From: JBEDUK01 sp040414485
GTDB taxonomy: Bacteria; Actinomycetota; UBA4738
Direction: 5' to 3'
Assembly: GCA_040414485.1 (NCBI GenBank)
Contig: JBEDUK010000041.1
Location: forward strand, 1-64,000
DNA length: 64,000 nt
Position numbers and translations under genes: made by a program. Below, piece by piece: positions 55,942 through 64,000 of the stretch. The first letter of the stretch is position 1, and the number at the start of each line of letters is the position of its first letter. The notes below the pieces were generated by a model. The model was not told the origin of the DNA and searched no databases. It was given only the letters and a program-made list of their open reading frames with translations.

Positions 55942-58428
55942 TCAGGCGCGCAGACGCTCGCCGGCCGGGTCCCAGAGCGGTTCAGCGGCCACATGCGCCG
56001 GGTGCACGACGTCGAAGTACTCGACCCCGACCGGTGTGCCGGGCTCGGCGAGCGCAATGGGAAGGTACGCGTACGCGATGCACCGCCCGACGGAATAGCC
56101 GTAGCTCGCCGAGGTCACGTACGCGACCACCTCGGCGTCCGGCCCGCGCACCGGCTCCTTGCCCATCACGACCGTCGAGGGGTCGTCGAGCACGATGGCG
56201 CTCAGGCGGTGCAACGGCCCGCGTTCGCGGATCCGCTCGAGCGCCGCCTTTCCGTGGAACTCGGGCTTCGACATCCGCACCGCGAACCCGATGCCCGCCT
56301 CGAACGGGTCGTGCTCGATGTTCAGATCCTGGCCCCACAGACGGTAGCCCTTCTCCAGGCGGAGCGAATCGAAGCACCCGCCGCCGGCGGCGACGAGCCC
56401 GTGCGTCCGGCCGGCTTCCCACAGCAGGTCCCACGCCCGCTCGCCCATCTCCATGGGCCCGTACAGCTCCCACCCGAGCTCACCGGCGTAGGAGATGCGC
56501 TGGGCGAAGACCGGCACCTCGCCGACGTTGATCTCCCGCGCCGTCATGTACGGGAAGGCCTCGTTCGAGACGTCGTCCTCCGTCACCGCGGCGAGGACGT
56601 CGCGGGCCCGCGGTCCCCACAGTCCGAGGCAGAACCGCGTCAGCGTCCGATCGCCGATCCAGACGCGCTCGCCCCGGCGGACCTGGGGGCGGAGCCATGC
56701 CAGGTCGTGCATGGCCGAGCCGGCGCCGGTCACGACCTGGAACGCGTGCTCCTCCAGTCTGGTCACGGTCAGGTCGCACCGGATGCCGCCGTTCGCCGTG
56801 AGCATCGAGGTGTAGACGATCGTCCCGACAGGCCGGTCGATCCGGTTCGCGCACACGCGCTCGAGGAACGCCACGGCGTCGGCGCCCCAGACCCGCAGCT
56901 TCGCGAACGGGGTGATGTCGAACAGCGCGACCCGCTCGCGTGTCGCGAGGTGTTCGGCGCCGACCACGGGCGACCAGTTCATGGCCGCCCAGGCGTCACG
57001 GGTTCGCCAGGCCGCATCGGGCGTCGACAGACCTGGATCGTCCAGCAGTGAGGCGTTCGACTCGAACCACTGCGGCCGCTCCCAGCCGGCGCCGACGAAG
57101 AACTCGGCGCCCAGATCGGCGTGCCGGCGGTGAAAGGGCGTGAGCCGAAGGTTCCGCGGCGCCGCCATCTGCTGGAGCGGATGGATGATGTCGTAGACCT
57201 CTCGGTACTGCTGTGCGCCACGCGCGCGCACGTACGGAGGGGTCGTCATGTAGGGGTAGAAGCGGTTCGCGTCGGCCTCGGCCATGTCCATGGACGGCTC
57301 GCCCTCGGCCATCCATTCGGCCACCATCCGGCCCATACCTCCGCCGTGTGTGACCCAGACGGCCTCGCAGACCCACAGGCCGCGAACGTCCGCGGATTCG
57401 CCCACGATCGAGCCCATGTCCGGCGTGAACGAGAACATCCCGTTGATCGCCGTGCTCCAGTCGACCCGGTCCTTCACCGGCGGAAGCAGCCGAATGCTCG
57501 CGTCGTAGCACGTGGCGAAGTCGTCCCGGGTGAACGGTTCGATCGATGGCATCGGTTCGCCTGCCCGCCACGGCCGCAGGTCCTCCGGATCGAACATGAT
57601 CGGCTCGTGCCGGTAGTTCCCCAGCGCGTAGCGGTCGCCCCGCTGGCGGTAATAGAGCGATACGTCCTGGTGCCGGAGGATCGGGTGTCGAACCTCCTCG
57701 TCCGCGTCCGAGGCCAGTTCGGGCAAGGACTCTGTCCAGACCAGCTGGTGCTGGACGACGGCGAGCGGGATCGGCACGCCGGCCAGCCGTCCGACTTTCG
57801 GCCCCCAGATGCCCGCGCAGATCAGCACGCGGTCGCATTCGACATCGCCCCGGTCCGTCCGCACGCCGTTGACGCGGCCTTCCCGGATGTCGAACCCCGT
57901 CACGGTGACCTCGCCCTCGAACGCGGCGCCCGCCTCCTCGGCGGCCCGGCCGAGCGCGGCGGCGGCCCGGACGGCCTTCGCGATCCCGTCGCTCGGAACC
58001 AGGTATGCCCCGAGGATCTGCGACGGATCAATCAGCGGGATCCGCTCGACCGTCTCCGCCGGCGTGAGCAAGGTCGCGTCGGGGATTCCGTAGGAGCGCG
58101 CGAACCCGATCCGCCGCTTCAGCTCCTGCATCCGCTCGGGGGTCGTGGCCACCTCGATCCCGCCGACGCCATACCAGGCGGGATCGCCGCTCGCGTCCTT
58201 GAGTCCGCTGTAGAGATCGACGGAATACTGCGCCAGGCGGCACATCGTCCGAGAGCCGTTGGTCTGGAACACCAGGCCCGGCGCATGTGACGTGGAGCCG
58301 CCCGTCTCGAACAGCGGCCCCTGGTCCAGGACCAGCACGTCCGTCACCCCGAGTTCGGCCAGGTGATAGGCGGCGCTCGTGCCGACGATGCCCGCCCCGA
58401 TGATCACCACGCCCGCGCGATCGCGCAC
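55942..58428 (-). CDS. Dimethylglycine/sarcosine dehydrogenase-type FAD protein (DAO plus GcvT domains)
   Basis: 828 residues from a GTG with GGGAGG 7 bases upstream. N-terminal DAO domain with VVIIGAGIVGTSAAYHLAELG from residue 7 and GSTSHAPGLVFQ, where His48 matches the covalent-FAD histidine of DMGDH/SDH. A central FAO_M segment (about 375-425, AEWMAEGEPSMDM, FYPYMTTPPYVRARGAQQYREV) is followed by GcvT-like folate domains to the end. It would demethylate dimethylglycine or sarcosine, passing the one-carbon unit to THF and electrons to an acceptor. It supplies the step between the corrinoid module and SoxBDAG, about 15 kb away. Confidence 0.88.
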   Translation of the reverse strand: MRDRAGVVIIGAGIVGTSAAYHLAELGVTDVLVLDQGPLFETGGSTSHAPGLVFQTNGSRTMCRLAQYSVDLYSGLKDASGDPAWYGVGGIEVATTPERMQELKRRIGFARSYGIPDATLLTPAETVERIPLIDPSQILGAYLVPSDGIAKAVRAAAALGRAAEEAGAAFEGEVTVTGFDIREGRVNGVRTDRGDVECDRVLICAGIWGPKVGRLAGVPIPLAVVQHQLVWTESLPELASDADEEVRHPILRHQDVSLYYRQRGDRYALGNYRHEPIMFDPEDLRPWRAGEPMPSIEPFTRDDFATCYDASIRLLPPVKDRVDWSTAINGMFSFTPDMGSIVGESADVRGLWVCEAVWVTHGGGMGRMVAEWMAEGEPSMDMAEADANRFYPYMTTPPYVRARGAQQYREVYDIIHPLQQMAAPRNLRLTPFHRRHADLGAEFFVGAGWERPQWFESNASLLDDPGLSTPDAAWRTRDAWAAMNWSPVVGAEHLATRERVALFDITPFAKLRVWGADAVAFLERVCANRIDRPVGTIVYTSMLTANGGIRCDLTVTRLEEHAFQVVTGAGSAMHDLAWLRPQVRRGERVWIGDRTLTRFCLGLWGPRARDVLAAVTEDDVSNEAFPYMTAREINVGEVPVFAQRISYAGELGWELYGPMEMGERAWDLLWEAGRTHGLVAAGGGCFDSLRLEKGYRLWGQDLNIEHDPFEAGIGFAVRMSKPEFHGKAALERIRERGPLHRLSAIVLDDPSTVVMGKEPVRGPDAEVVAYVTSASYGYSVGRCIAYAYLPIALAEPGTPVGVEYFDVVHPAHVAAEPLWDPAGERLRA

Positions 58429-58537
58429 CCTTCGACCTCCCGTTCGCACAACCACCGCCGTCGATCCCGTCGGACGAAGTCTGGCGCATCCCGCTCCACG
58501 GTGCAGCCGCTTGGCGGGCGGGTGCATACTGTTGACC

Positions 58538-59002
58538 GTGGGATATGCGATCGGGATCGTCGCATTCGGTCTCCTGATCGCGCTCTTCCGGCTCAGCCCG
58601 CCCAACCTTCGGTCACTCTCGAACTCCTCGCGGGCGGAGACATCGGAAACGACCCTGCGGATGGTCCCTTACGGCGCGTCGACCGGCCGCGATCGCGTGC
58701 CGGCGGGCTGGTACATGGCGCCCCGCGACGCACCGTCCACGCAACACGGCGGCGCGATGTCCGGTGATGGGCCGATATCGACGCGAACGATCCGGGCGTG
58801 GGGCGCGGGCGCGATCGTGTTCGCGGCACTCTGCGTCCTTGCCTTCGTGACCGGCCATCCCATCGTCGGCGTCGCGATCGCACTGCTCGTGATGTTCGCG
58901 GGCGCGGTGGTCGTCCACGACATCCGCCGGAACCGCTGGCTGCGGGAGGCGGCCGCGTGGAACACCGGCCACCATCACGAGTTCCCTGCATCGAGAGGCT
59001 GA
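58538..59002 (+). CDS. Small membrane protein of unknown function
   Basis: 154 residues from a GTG at 58538 (a TTG two codons earlier is possible). One hydrophobic helix at the very N-terminus (GYAIGIVAFGLLIALF), a polar stretch of about 75 residues, then two close helices (about 90-132) and a basic/His-containing end (HDIRRNRWL, GHHHEF). Not recognised. Divergent from the dehydrogenase gene with 109 bases between starts. An internal ATG at about residue 74 would leave only the two-helix half. Confidence 0.5.
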   Translation: MGYAIGIVAFGLLIALFRLSPPNLRSLSNSSRAETSETTLRMVPYGASTGRDRVPAGWYMAPRDAPSTQHGGAMSGDGPISTRTIRAWGAGAIVFAALCVLAFVTGHPIVGVAIALLVMFAGAVVVHDIRRNRWLREAAAWNTGHHHEFPASRG

Positions 59003-59051
59003 GAGACGGAGCGGACGCTCGGCGTCGTGGCCCGGCCGGCGCCGGTACCCG

Positions 59052-59561
59052 TTACGGAAGGAACGTCACGAAGGACTCGACCGGAGCCCGGTCCTTCGCC
59101 GGCCGACCCGCTCCCGGCGGACCCAGATGGATCAGCGAGACGACGCGTTCGCCGTTCGGGAGCCCGGCTGCCACCCGTCCCGCGGGCGTCCGCAGCACTG
59201 CCGGCGTTCGCCAGTAACTCGCCAGACCACTGGCGTGCGCACCCAGCAACACCGCGTACACCGCGCACGCCGTGGCGTGGAGGTCCTCGTCGTCCTGCAC
59301 CGGATCACCAGTCAGCACGCACGAGGCCAGGACCAGCGTCGGCGCCCGCGCGAGCTTCGCGGCCTCAACCGGCCCGGCAAGCTCCTGCAGACGCTGGAGC
59401 GTCCGGCGGCCGACCACCCGGAACCGCCACGGCTGCGTCATGTGGTGGTTCGGGGCGAACCTCGCCAGATCGAAGAGTTCGAACAGGACGCCGCGCGGGA
59501 CCGGCTCGGGACCGAAGTCCTTGGACGTGCGGCGCGTTCGGATCGCATCGTCGAGGTCCAC
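59052..59561 (-). CDS. Nitroreductase family protein
   Basis: 169 residues, GTG start. FMN-binding nitroreductase fold: DAIRTRRTSKDFGPEPVPRG, LFDLARFAPNHHMTQPWRFRVVG, AVYAVLLGAHASGLASYWRT, NGERVVSLIHLGPP. Short version (NfnB/RutE-like lengths are about 190-200). It would use NAD(P)H to reduce nitro, quinone or enone substrates. No operon partner; the lipoprotein gene upstream on the same strand ends 59 bases away. Confidence 0.88.
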   Translation of the reverse strand: MDLDDAIRTRRTSKDFGPEPVPRGVLFELFDLARFAPNHHMTQPWRFRVVGRRTLQRLQELAGPVEAAKLARAPTLVLASCVLTGDPVQDDEDLHATACAVYAVLLGAHASGLASYWRTPAVLRTPAGRVAAGLPNGERVVSLIHLGPPGAGRPAKDRAPVESFVTFLP

Positions 59562-59620
59562 GGCGCGCCAAGCCTACGGCCCGGTGGGCGCGCGCCGTGA
59601 ACCCCGCCATGCGCGGCTGT

Positions 59621-60193
59621 CTAGTAGCCGCCGTTCCCGTATCCGCCGCCCCTGCCCCCACCGGAGGAGCCGCCGGCGCCGCTCATCCCGGACGCGGTTG
59701 CGACGAAGAAGTTCTCGACACCCTGACCGGTGACCTGGCCGGCCGACTTGTCGCTCACGAACGTGTACAGCGGGTGCCCGTCGAACGTGACCTGGGTGCC
59801 GCCATCCGGTCGCTTGACCGTGGCGAACGTACCATTCACGCCCGAGGCGCCGGTGACGGTGGTGGTGCCTGCGGGAACCAGGTAGGGAGGCCACTCCGAT
59901 GCGCACGTTCCCGTGCACGTGATCTTCGAGGCCGTCTCACCCTTCAGGTAGTACAGAGTCATCCCGGAGCCGTTCACCAGCACGGCACCGAAGTTGCCCA
60001 CCGGCTTCGAACTCACGGTGAGGGTGGACCCGCTGCCACCCGACGAGGCCTTCGCGGCCCCGCCGCAGGCGGCGAGCAGGAGCGCGCCGGCGATCCCGGC
60101 AGCCAGCAGGCCCGCGCTCCGAGTGGTCCGTCCGCGGATCCGCGGACGCAAGACGCTGGGGCTCGTTCGGAAGCCCTGGACGAAGCGTCGCAT
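59621..60193 (-). CDS. Lipoprotein with COG4315-type secreted repeats
   Basis: 190 residues from an ATG with a strong AGGAGG upstream. Signal sequence and lipobox LLLAAC with Cys43, a Gly/Ser linker, then two repeats of the Yx(FWY)xxD type (PF03640-like): MTLYYLKGETASKITCTGTC and HPLYTFVSDKSAGQVTGQG. Two Cys in the first repeat may pair. The end is Gly-rich (GGGRGGGYGNGGY). The family is widespread in Actinobacteria, Chloroflexi and Proteobacteria; function unknown. Confidence 0.88.
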   Translation of the reverse strand: MRRFVQGFRTSPSVLRPRIRGRTTRSAGLLAAGIAGALLLAACGGAAKASSGGSGSTLTVSSKPVGNFGAVLVNGSGMTLYYLKGETASKITCTGTCASEWPPYLVPAGTTTVTGASGVNGTFATVKRPDGGTQVTFDGHPLYTFVSDKSAGQVTGQGVENFFVATASGMSGAGGSSGGGRGGGYGNGGY

Positions 60194-60749
60194 CGTTCGT
60201 ACCTCCTTCGGCATGGTCGAAATTCGAACGTGCATGGTCTACGCACGAGATGCCTCAGGAGTTGTGTGGCAGCGGTTTCGGACCGCGCGGTTCAGCGTCC
60301 GCAGAGCGACCTCGACCAGCGGGTGGTCGCGTCGGCCGGCGAACGTGCTGCGCCGGGCGGGACGAACGCGCAGACCGGCCCCGCACGATGGAGCCATCGA
60401 GCGCCGGTGGAGCGAATGGTCCCGCCGCGCCGGCGACGAGCACGCGACACTGGTCGCATGGGCGACCATCGCGTGCGCCGGCGGCGCGACATCCGCACCC
60501 GTCTCGACATGCTTCGTCCCCCCCTTCCTGGTCCGTCCTGCATCCGACGCGCCGAGGCGATGCCCTGGGGAAACGGACGGCGTCCCCTCGACCGCCGGAC
60601 CGGCAGATGCGCGCGCCGGGCTGGATGGTGACCTCGACGAACGGTGTTGCCTACCCCCCCATTTGGGGGACATCTGCTGCGTCTGCCGTGGACCGGCGCC
60701 GGCCGGTCCCGGTTGACGCGCCCGACGGCCCCGTGGTGGTGTCCCACAG
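60194..60749. other. Gene-free stretch of 556 bases
   Basis: No frame gives recognisable protein; the open frames here are Arg/Pro-rich products of high GC. Seen in it: a small palindrome TCGAA-A-TTCGA (60217-60227) 24 bases upstream of the lipoprotein ATG, and a C7-attt-G5 block (60654-60669) able to form a 5-bp GC hairpin, about 80 bases before the VOC gene. Possibly promoters for the two flanking genes and perhaps the remains of a lost gene. Confidence 0.5.
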
Positions 60750-61160
60750 ATGGCCGCGCACGGATCGCCGCCCTTCGACCGGCTCGACTTCGTCTACATG
60801 CCGAGCGCTGACGTCGCCGGGGACATGGCGTACTTCGAAGGGATCCTCGGCGGCCGGGTGATCTTCGCCGTCGAGGGCATGGGCGCGCGCGTCGCGGCGG
60901 TGGAGCTGACATCCGCGCCACCGGCCGTCCTCCTGACGGACCACTTGGTGGACGATCGTCCGATCCTCGTCTACCGCGTGGACGACCTGAGCGAGACGCT
61001 GACCGAGATGGAGCGCCGTGGCTGGGCGCCGGAGCGCTCGTTCGAGATCCCGCACGGGCCGTGCTGTTCGTTCATCGCGCCCGGCGGCCAGCGGCTCGCG
61101 CTGTATCAGCTCACCCGACCCGAGGCCGCCGCGCATTTCGACGGCCGAAGAGACTTCTGA
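60750..61160 (+). CDS. VOC (glyoxalase/dioxygenase) superfamily protein
   Basis: 136 residues. One pair of beta-alpha-beta-beta-beta modules: FDRLDFVYMPSADVAGDMAYFEGILGGRVIFAV, AAVELTSAPPAVLLTDHL, PILVYRVDDLSETLTEMERRGW, and CSFIAPGGQRLALYQLTRP. Typical single-domain VOC protein; metal ligands are not all obvious. Could be a dioxygenase, resistance or isomerase enzyme; function unknown. Convergent with the pirin gene, 14 bases away. Confidence 0.8.
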   Translation: MAAHGSPPFDRLDFVYMPSADVAGDMAYFEGILGGRVIFAVEGMGARVAAVELTSAPPAVLLTDHLVDDRPILVYRVDDLSETLTEMERRGWAPERSFEIPHGPCCSFIAPGGQRLALYQLTRPEAAAHFDGRRDF

Positions 61161-61174
61161 AGGAAACGCGAGCG

Positions 61175-62176
61175 TCAGGACTCGTCTTCGGTCGTACCCT
61201 GCACGACCGAGTGCGGCATGATCGCGTCCGCCGGGATCGTGCCGAGCCGTCCGGACTGATAGTCCTCGAACGCCTTGATGATCTCGTCTCGCGTGTTCAT
61301 CACGAACGGCCCGTAGGCGAACACGGGCTCGCGGATGGGCAGGCCGCCCAGCAGCAGGACATCCATGGTGGGGCTGCGGCTCTCCTGGCTCGCGTCCGCC
61401 GCCACCGTGATCGAATCGCCGGCGCCGAAGACCGCCAACTGGCCCATCCGGACCGGACGGCGTTCGGCGCCGACACTGCCCCGACCGGCCAGGACGTAGA
61501 CCAAACCGTTGAAGCCGATCGGCCACGGCACGGTCAGGGTGGCGCCGGGGCTGAGCGTGGCGTGCGCCAGCGCGATCGGCGTGTGCGTGATGCCCGGGCC
61601 GCCGAAGCCGCCGACCTCGCCCGCGATCACGCGGATCAGCGCGCCGCCGTCGGAGCTGGAGAGCAGCGAGACGCTCGAGGCGCGGATGTCCTGATACCGC
61701 GGCGGCGCCCACTTCAGCGACTTGGGAAGGTTCACCCACAACTGGAACCCGTGGAAGAGCCCGCCGCTGATGACCAGATGCTCGGGCGGCGTCTCGATGT
61801 GCAGGATGCCCGCGCCCGCCGTCATCCACTGCGTGTCGCCGTTGGTGATCAGGCCGCCGCCGCCGTTCGAGTCCTGGTGCCGGAACTCGCCGTCGATGAT
61901 GTACGTGACGGTTTCGAACCCGCGGTGCGGGTGCCACGCGGTGCCCTTCGGCTCGCCGGGCGCGTACTCGACCTCGCCCATCTGGTCCATGTGGATGAAC
62001 GGATCGAGCACGCGCAGGTCCACGCCGGCAAACGCGCGGCGCACGGGGAAGCCTTCACCCTCCAGGCCGCTCGGGGCGGTGGTGACGGACACGACGGGCC
62101 GGTCCTTGGAAACGGCCGGGTCCACGGCAGGGATGCGCGGAAGGGTCAGGATGTCATCGACGGTCACGGCCGGCAT
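61175..62176 (-). CDS. Pirin family protein
   Basis: 333 residues from the ATG at 62176, with GAGGAG 8 bases upstream; a GTG at 62185 abuts that site and is less likely. Bicupin of the pirin type: WHPHRGFETVTYIIDGEFRHQDS with metal ligands His82 and His84, then GILHIETP with His126 and Glu128. The C-terminal cupin has FGAGDSITV, and the end carries YGPFVMNTRDEIIKAFEDYQSG, typical of bacterial pirins. Members act as quercetin dioxygenases or redox-linked regulators. Stand-alone gene, same strand as the helicase upstream. Confidence 0.92.
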   Translation of the reverse strand: MPAVTVDDILTLPRIPAVDPAVSKDRPVVSVTTAPSGLEGEGFPVRRAFAGVDLRVLDPFIHMDQMGEVEYAPGEPKGTAWHPHRGFETVTYIIDGEFRHQDSNGGGGLITNGDTQWMTAGAGILHIETPPEHLVISGGLFHGFQLWVNLPKSLKWAPPRYQDIRASSVSLLSSSDGGALIRVIAGEVGGFGGPGITHTPIALAHATLSPGATLTVPWPIGFNGLVYVLAGRGSVGAERRPVRMGQLAVFGAGDSITVAADASQESRSPTMDVLLLGGLPIREPVFAYGPFVMNTRDEIIKAFEDYQSGRLGTIPADAIMPHSVVQGTTEDES

Positions 62177-62234
62177 GGGAATCACTCCTCGTACGGTGCT
62201 GGTTCGGTTGACGATACGCTCCTGCGAACCATGA

Positions 62235-62266
62235 GCGGCCTCGCGAGATTCCTTCGCCGAGGCCGC
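62235..62266 (-). terminator. Hairpin after the HelD-like gene
   Basis: GCGGCCTC and GAGGCCGC, 8-bp perfect arms with a 16-base loop, beginning 5 bases past the helicase stop on the minus strand. No U-tract, but the position directly at the gene end favours a terminator. Confidence 0.5.
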
Positions 62267-62271
62267 GTCGA

Positions 62272-64000
62272 TCAGGCCGCCGCGCGCAAACGCAGCTCGG
62301 CCGGGAGGTCGCCCGAGAACACGACCGTGAGCGTCTGGGTGGCGCGCGTCAGCGCCACGTAGAGCTCGCGCCGGCCTCGAACGCCTTCCGCCAGCAGCGC
62401 CGCCGGTTCGATCAGCAGCACGTGGTCGAATTCGAGGCCCTTCGCCTCCCGAGCCGACATGACCGTGAGCTTTCGGCCCCGGCCCCAGTCCGCGCCGTCG
62501 AACTCGATCCGGCCCGCGCGCGCGCCGCCCTCCAGTTCGTGCCGGAGCGATTCGGGGACGATCACGCCGACCGACCCGTCATGCCCGGCGGCGTCGCGCA
62601 TCTCCCGCACGGCCTCATGGATCAGCCGACCGTCAGGTACCTTTACGAATCTTGGATCCTCGTCCCCAGTCCGGATCGCGACCGGCGGTTCCAGGTCCGG
62701 CGCGATCTGCGGGAGCAGGCGCGCGGCCAGTTCGATCATCTGGCTCGGCACGCGGTACCCGACGGCGAGCGTCTCGACCTGCGGCCGCGCATCCTCTGCG
62801 GCCGCGCCGCGCCGAACGGGCAGATGCGACAGCAGCTCACTCCAGTTCGAATACGACCACTCCGCGATGGACTGCGCGAGGTCGCCCAGCAGCGTCATCG
62901 CGCCGGTCGCTGCCCGCCGCCCGACCATCCGGATTTCCATCGGGCTGAGGTCCTGGACCTCGTCGACGATCACATGCGTGTACGTGCGGGGCACGCCCGC
63001 GATCCGCCATTGCGCCTCGTCGACCAGGGCGACGTCGCCCCGGGTCCAGCGTTCGTCCGCGCCGCGCCTCGTCGTCGGCCGCACCAACGCCGCGACCTCG
63101 CCCTCGTCCAGGATGCCGTCGGCCGCCCGCGCCAACGTGACGCGGGACGCGAGCAGGTCGCGAACGACGTCCGCGGCCGAGGCGCTCGGCCACACCCGGT
63201 CGACCAGCGCGCGGAATGCGGGGTTCCGGACGAGTTCGACGCGCGCCTCCTCCACGTCGCGACCGGCGGCCCCGACGCCCGCCGAACGCTCGGCCAACGC
63301 GGATGCCACGGATGACACGAAGACGTCTCTGGCCTCCCGGTAGGGCAGGCCGGTGGCGAAGGCACGGTCGATGAGCGCGCGCGACCGCTCCTCGGACAGC
63401 GAGACCGCGCGCCCGCGGAACCGGAGCTCCCGCCGCATCGCGTCGAGGCGCGTTCGCAGCCTTACCGCGCGCGCGATCACCTCGGCCATCCTGGGATCGC
63501 CCTTCAACCGGAGCACCGCCGGTTCGTCGTCGGCCCGAACGTGGATCGAAGCCAGCGCGTCCACGGACGACTGGACGACGGTGGTCTCGCCGAGCGATGG
63601 CAGGACGCGCTCGATGTAGCGCATGAACGCGCGGTTCGGCCCGACCACCAGAACACCGCCGCGGGCGCGCGTCTCGCGCATCCGGTACAGGATGAACGCC
63701 GCCCGGTGCAGCCCGACGGCCGTCTTGCCGGTCCCCGGCGCGCCCTGCACCACCACGACACCGTCGGACGACGTGCGGATCACTCGGTCCTGTTCGGCCT
63801 GGATGGTCGCCACCACGTCGCGCATCCGGCCGGTCCGTTCGCGGCCCAGCTCGGCCATCAGCGCGTCGCCGGCGCGGACGAGGGTCTGGGGAACGTCGGC
63901 GCCTCGCCGGCGGGCGGCGGCGAGTTCGGCGAAGACCTCGTCCTCGATCCCGAGCAGCTTCGGGCCCTCCATGCGGAAGCTGCGGCGGCGCTCGAGGTCC
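62272..64000 (-). CDS. helD: HelD/UvrD-like superfamily 1 helicase, 3' part (5' end outside window)
   Basis: 576 residues in the window; the frame continues past the right edge, so an apparent ATG at 63972 is not taken as the start. Walker A QGAPGTGKTAVGLHRAAFIL (about 90 residues in from the edge), VIVDEVQDLSPMEIRM as Walker B with Asp-Glu, motif III-like TLLGDLAQSI, AVGYRVPSQMIELA, and the C-terminal MSAREAKGLEFDHVLLIEPAAL and RELYVALTRATQTL. The domain order fits HelD, an RNA-polymerase recycling ATPase of Gram-positive and related bacteria, rather than a DNA-repair UvrD. Confidence 0.88.
   Translation of the reverse strand, partial: DLERRRSFRMEGPKLLGIEDEVFAELAAARRRGADVPQTLVRAGDALMAELGRERTGRMRDVVATIQAEQDRVIRTSSDGVVVVQGAPGTGKTAVGLHRAAFILYRMRETRARGGVLVVGPNRAFMRYIERVLPSLGETTVVQSSVDALASIHVRADDEPAVLRLKGDPRMAEVIARAVRLRTRLDAMRRELRFRGRAVSLSEERSRALIDRAFATGLPYREARDVFVSSVASALAERSAGVGAAGRDVEEARVELVRNPAFRALVDRVWPSASAADVVRDLLASRVTLARAADGILDEGEVAALVRPTTRRGADERWTRGDVALVDEAQWRIAGVPRTYTHVIVDEVQDLSPMEIRMVGRRAATGAMTLLGDLAQSIAEWSYSNWSELLSHLPVRRGAAAEDARPQVETLAVGYRVPSQMIELAARLLPQIAPDLEPPVAIRTGDEDPRFVKVPDGRLIHEAVREMRDAAGHDGSVGVIVPESLRHELEGGARAGRIEFDGADWGRGRKLTVMSAREAKGLEFDHVLLIEPAALLAEGVRGRRELYVALTRATQTLTVVFSGDLPAELRLRAAA

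Noticed and set aside
60239..60673. Possible degraded LuxR-type regulator gene in the gene-free stretch
   Set aside because: Only a few residues near one frame end (ALRTLNRAVRNRC) hint at such a protein; no HTH can be reconstructed in any frame.

Overview
The window is about 64 kb of very GC-rich bacterial chromosome (roughly 70 % by eye) with densely packed genes, many GTG starts and many 4-base ATGA/GTGA overlaps. No rRNA, tRNA, CRISPR, IS element, integrase or replication origin was seen. The gene content suggests a free-living, aerobic, soil or freshwater heterotroph: DUF3417-type glucan phosphorylase, MGH1-like glucosidase, heterotetrameric sarcosine oxidase, a PASTA-less Ser/Thr kinase and HelD. 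An Actinobacteriota or Chloroflexota (Limnocylindria-like) lineage fits best. That assignment is inference from gene content and composition.

Layout. (1) 1-1440: the 5' part of a metal P1B-ATPase and a small unknown protein. (2) 1458-19535: a glycogen island with glgA, malQ-glgB-glgX, glgP, glgC, a lipoprotein, a GTGA-coupled pair of MGH1-like glucosidase and GH133-type debranching enzyme, and a Ser/Thr kinase with a His-rich tail. It covers ADP-glucose synthesis, chain elongation, branching, phosphorolysis and two separate debranching routes. (3) 19593-25753: thioesterase, msrA, SDR dehydrogenase, an ABC-2 exporter divergent from a MarR regulator, a secreted GH5 cellulase and a small YvlD-like membrane protein. 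(4) 25765-31104: an IclR regulator divergent from soxBDAG. (5) 31123-33748: a secreted protein and a polytopic membrane protein of unknown function. (6) 33823-40906: a seven-gene minus-strand operon for corrinoid-dependent methyl transfer, in transcription order corrinoid protein, DUF1638, virulence-factor-domain protein, methyl-THF methyltransferase, corrinoid reactivase, MttB-family methyltransferase and MetF.

(7) 40983-48717: SnoaL-like protein, PAS-GAF-GGDEF-EAL protein, SufR-like regulator co-transcribed with a split transketolase, two GNATs and a PadR regulator. (8) 48756-55595: FAD oxidoreductase divergent from a metallo-beta-lactamase-fold hydrolase, a leucine-dehydrogenase/glutamate-decarboxylase operon, and a divergent MarR-MFS pair around a 30-bp palindrome. 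(9) 55524-64000: a decayed gene, a dimethylglycine/sarcosine dehydrogenase-type protein, small membrane and lipoproteins, nitroreductase, VOC protein, pirin and the 3' part of a HelD-like helicase.

How the genes fit together. The strongest theme is methylated-amine catabolism. MtgB-type protein plus corrinoid protein plus methyl-THF methyltransferase would take a methyl group from glycine betaine (or a related quaternary amine) to THF. The DMGDH-type flavoprotein would convert dimethylglycine to sarcosine, SoxBDAG would convert sarcosine to glycine, and MetF would oxidise the methyl-THF. A corrinoid demethylation module better known from anaerobes therefore sits a few kilobases from an O2-dependent sarcosine oxidase. 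The second theme is a near-complete glycogen metabolism island with its own kinase. Several intergenic palindromes beside regulator genes are probable operators.
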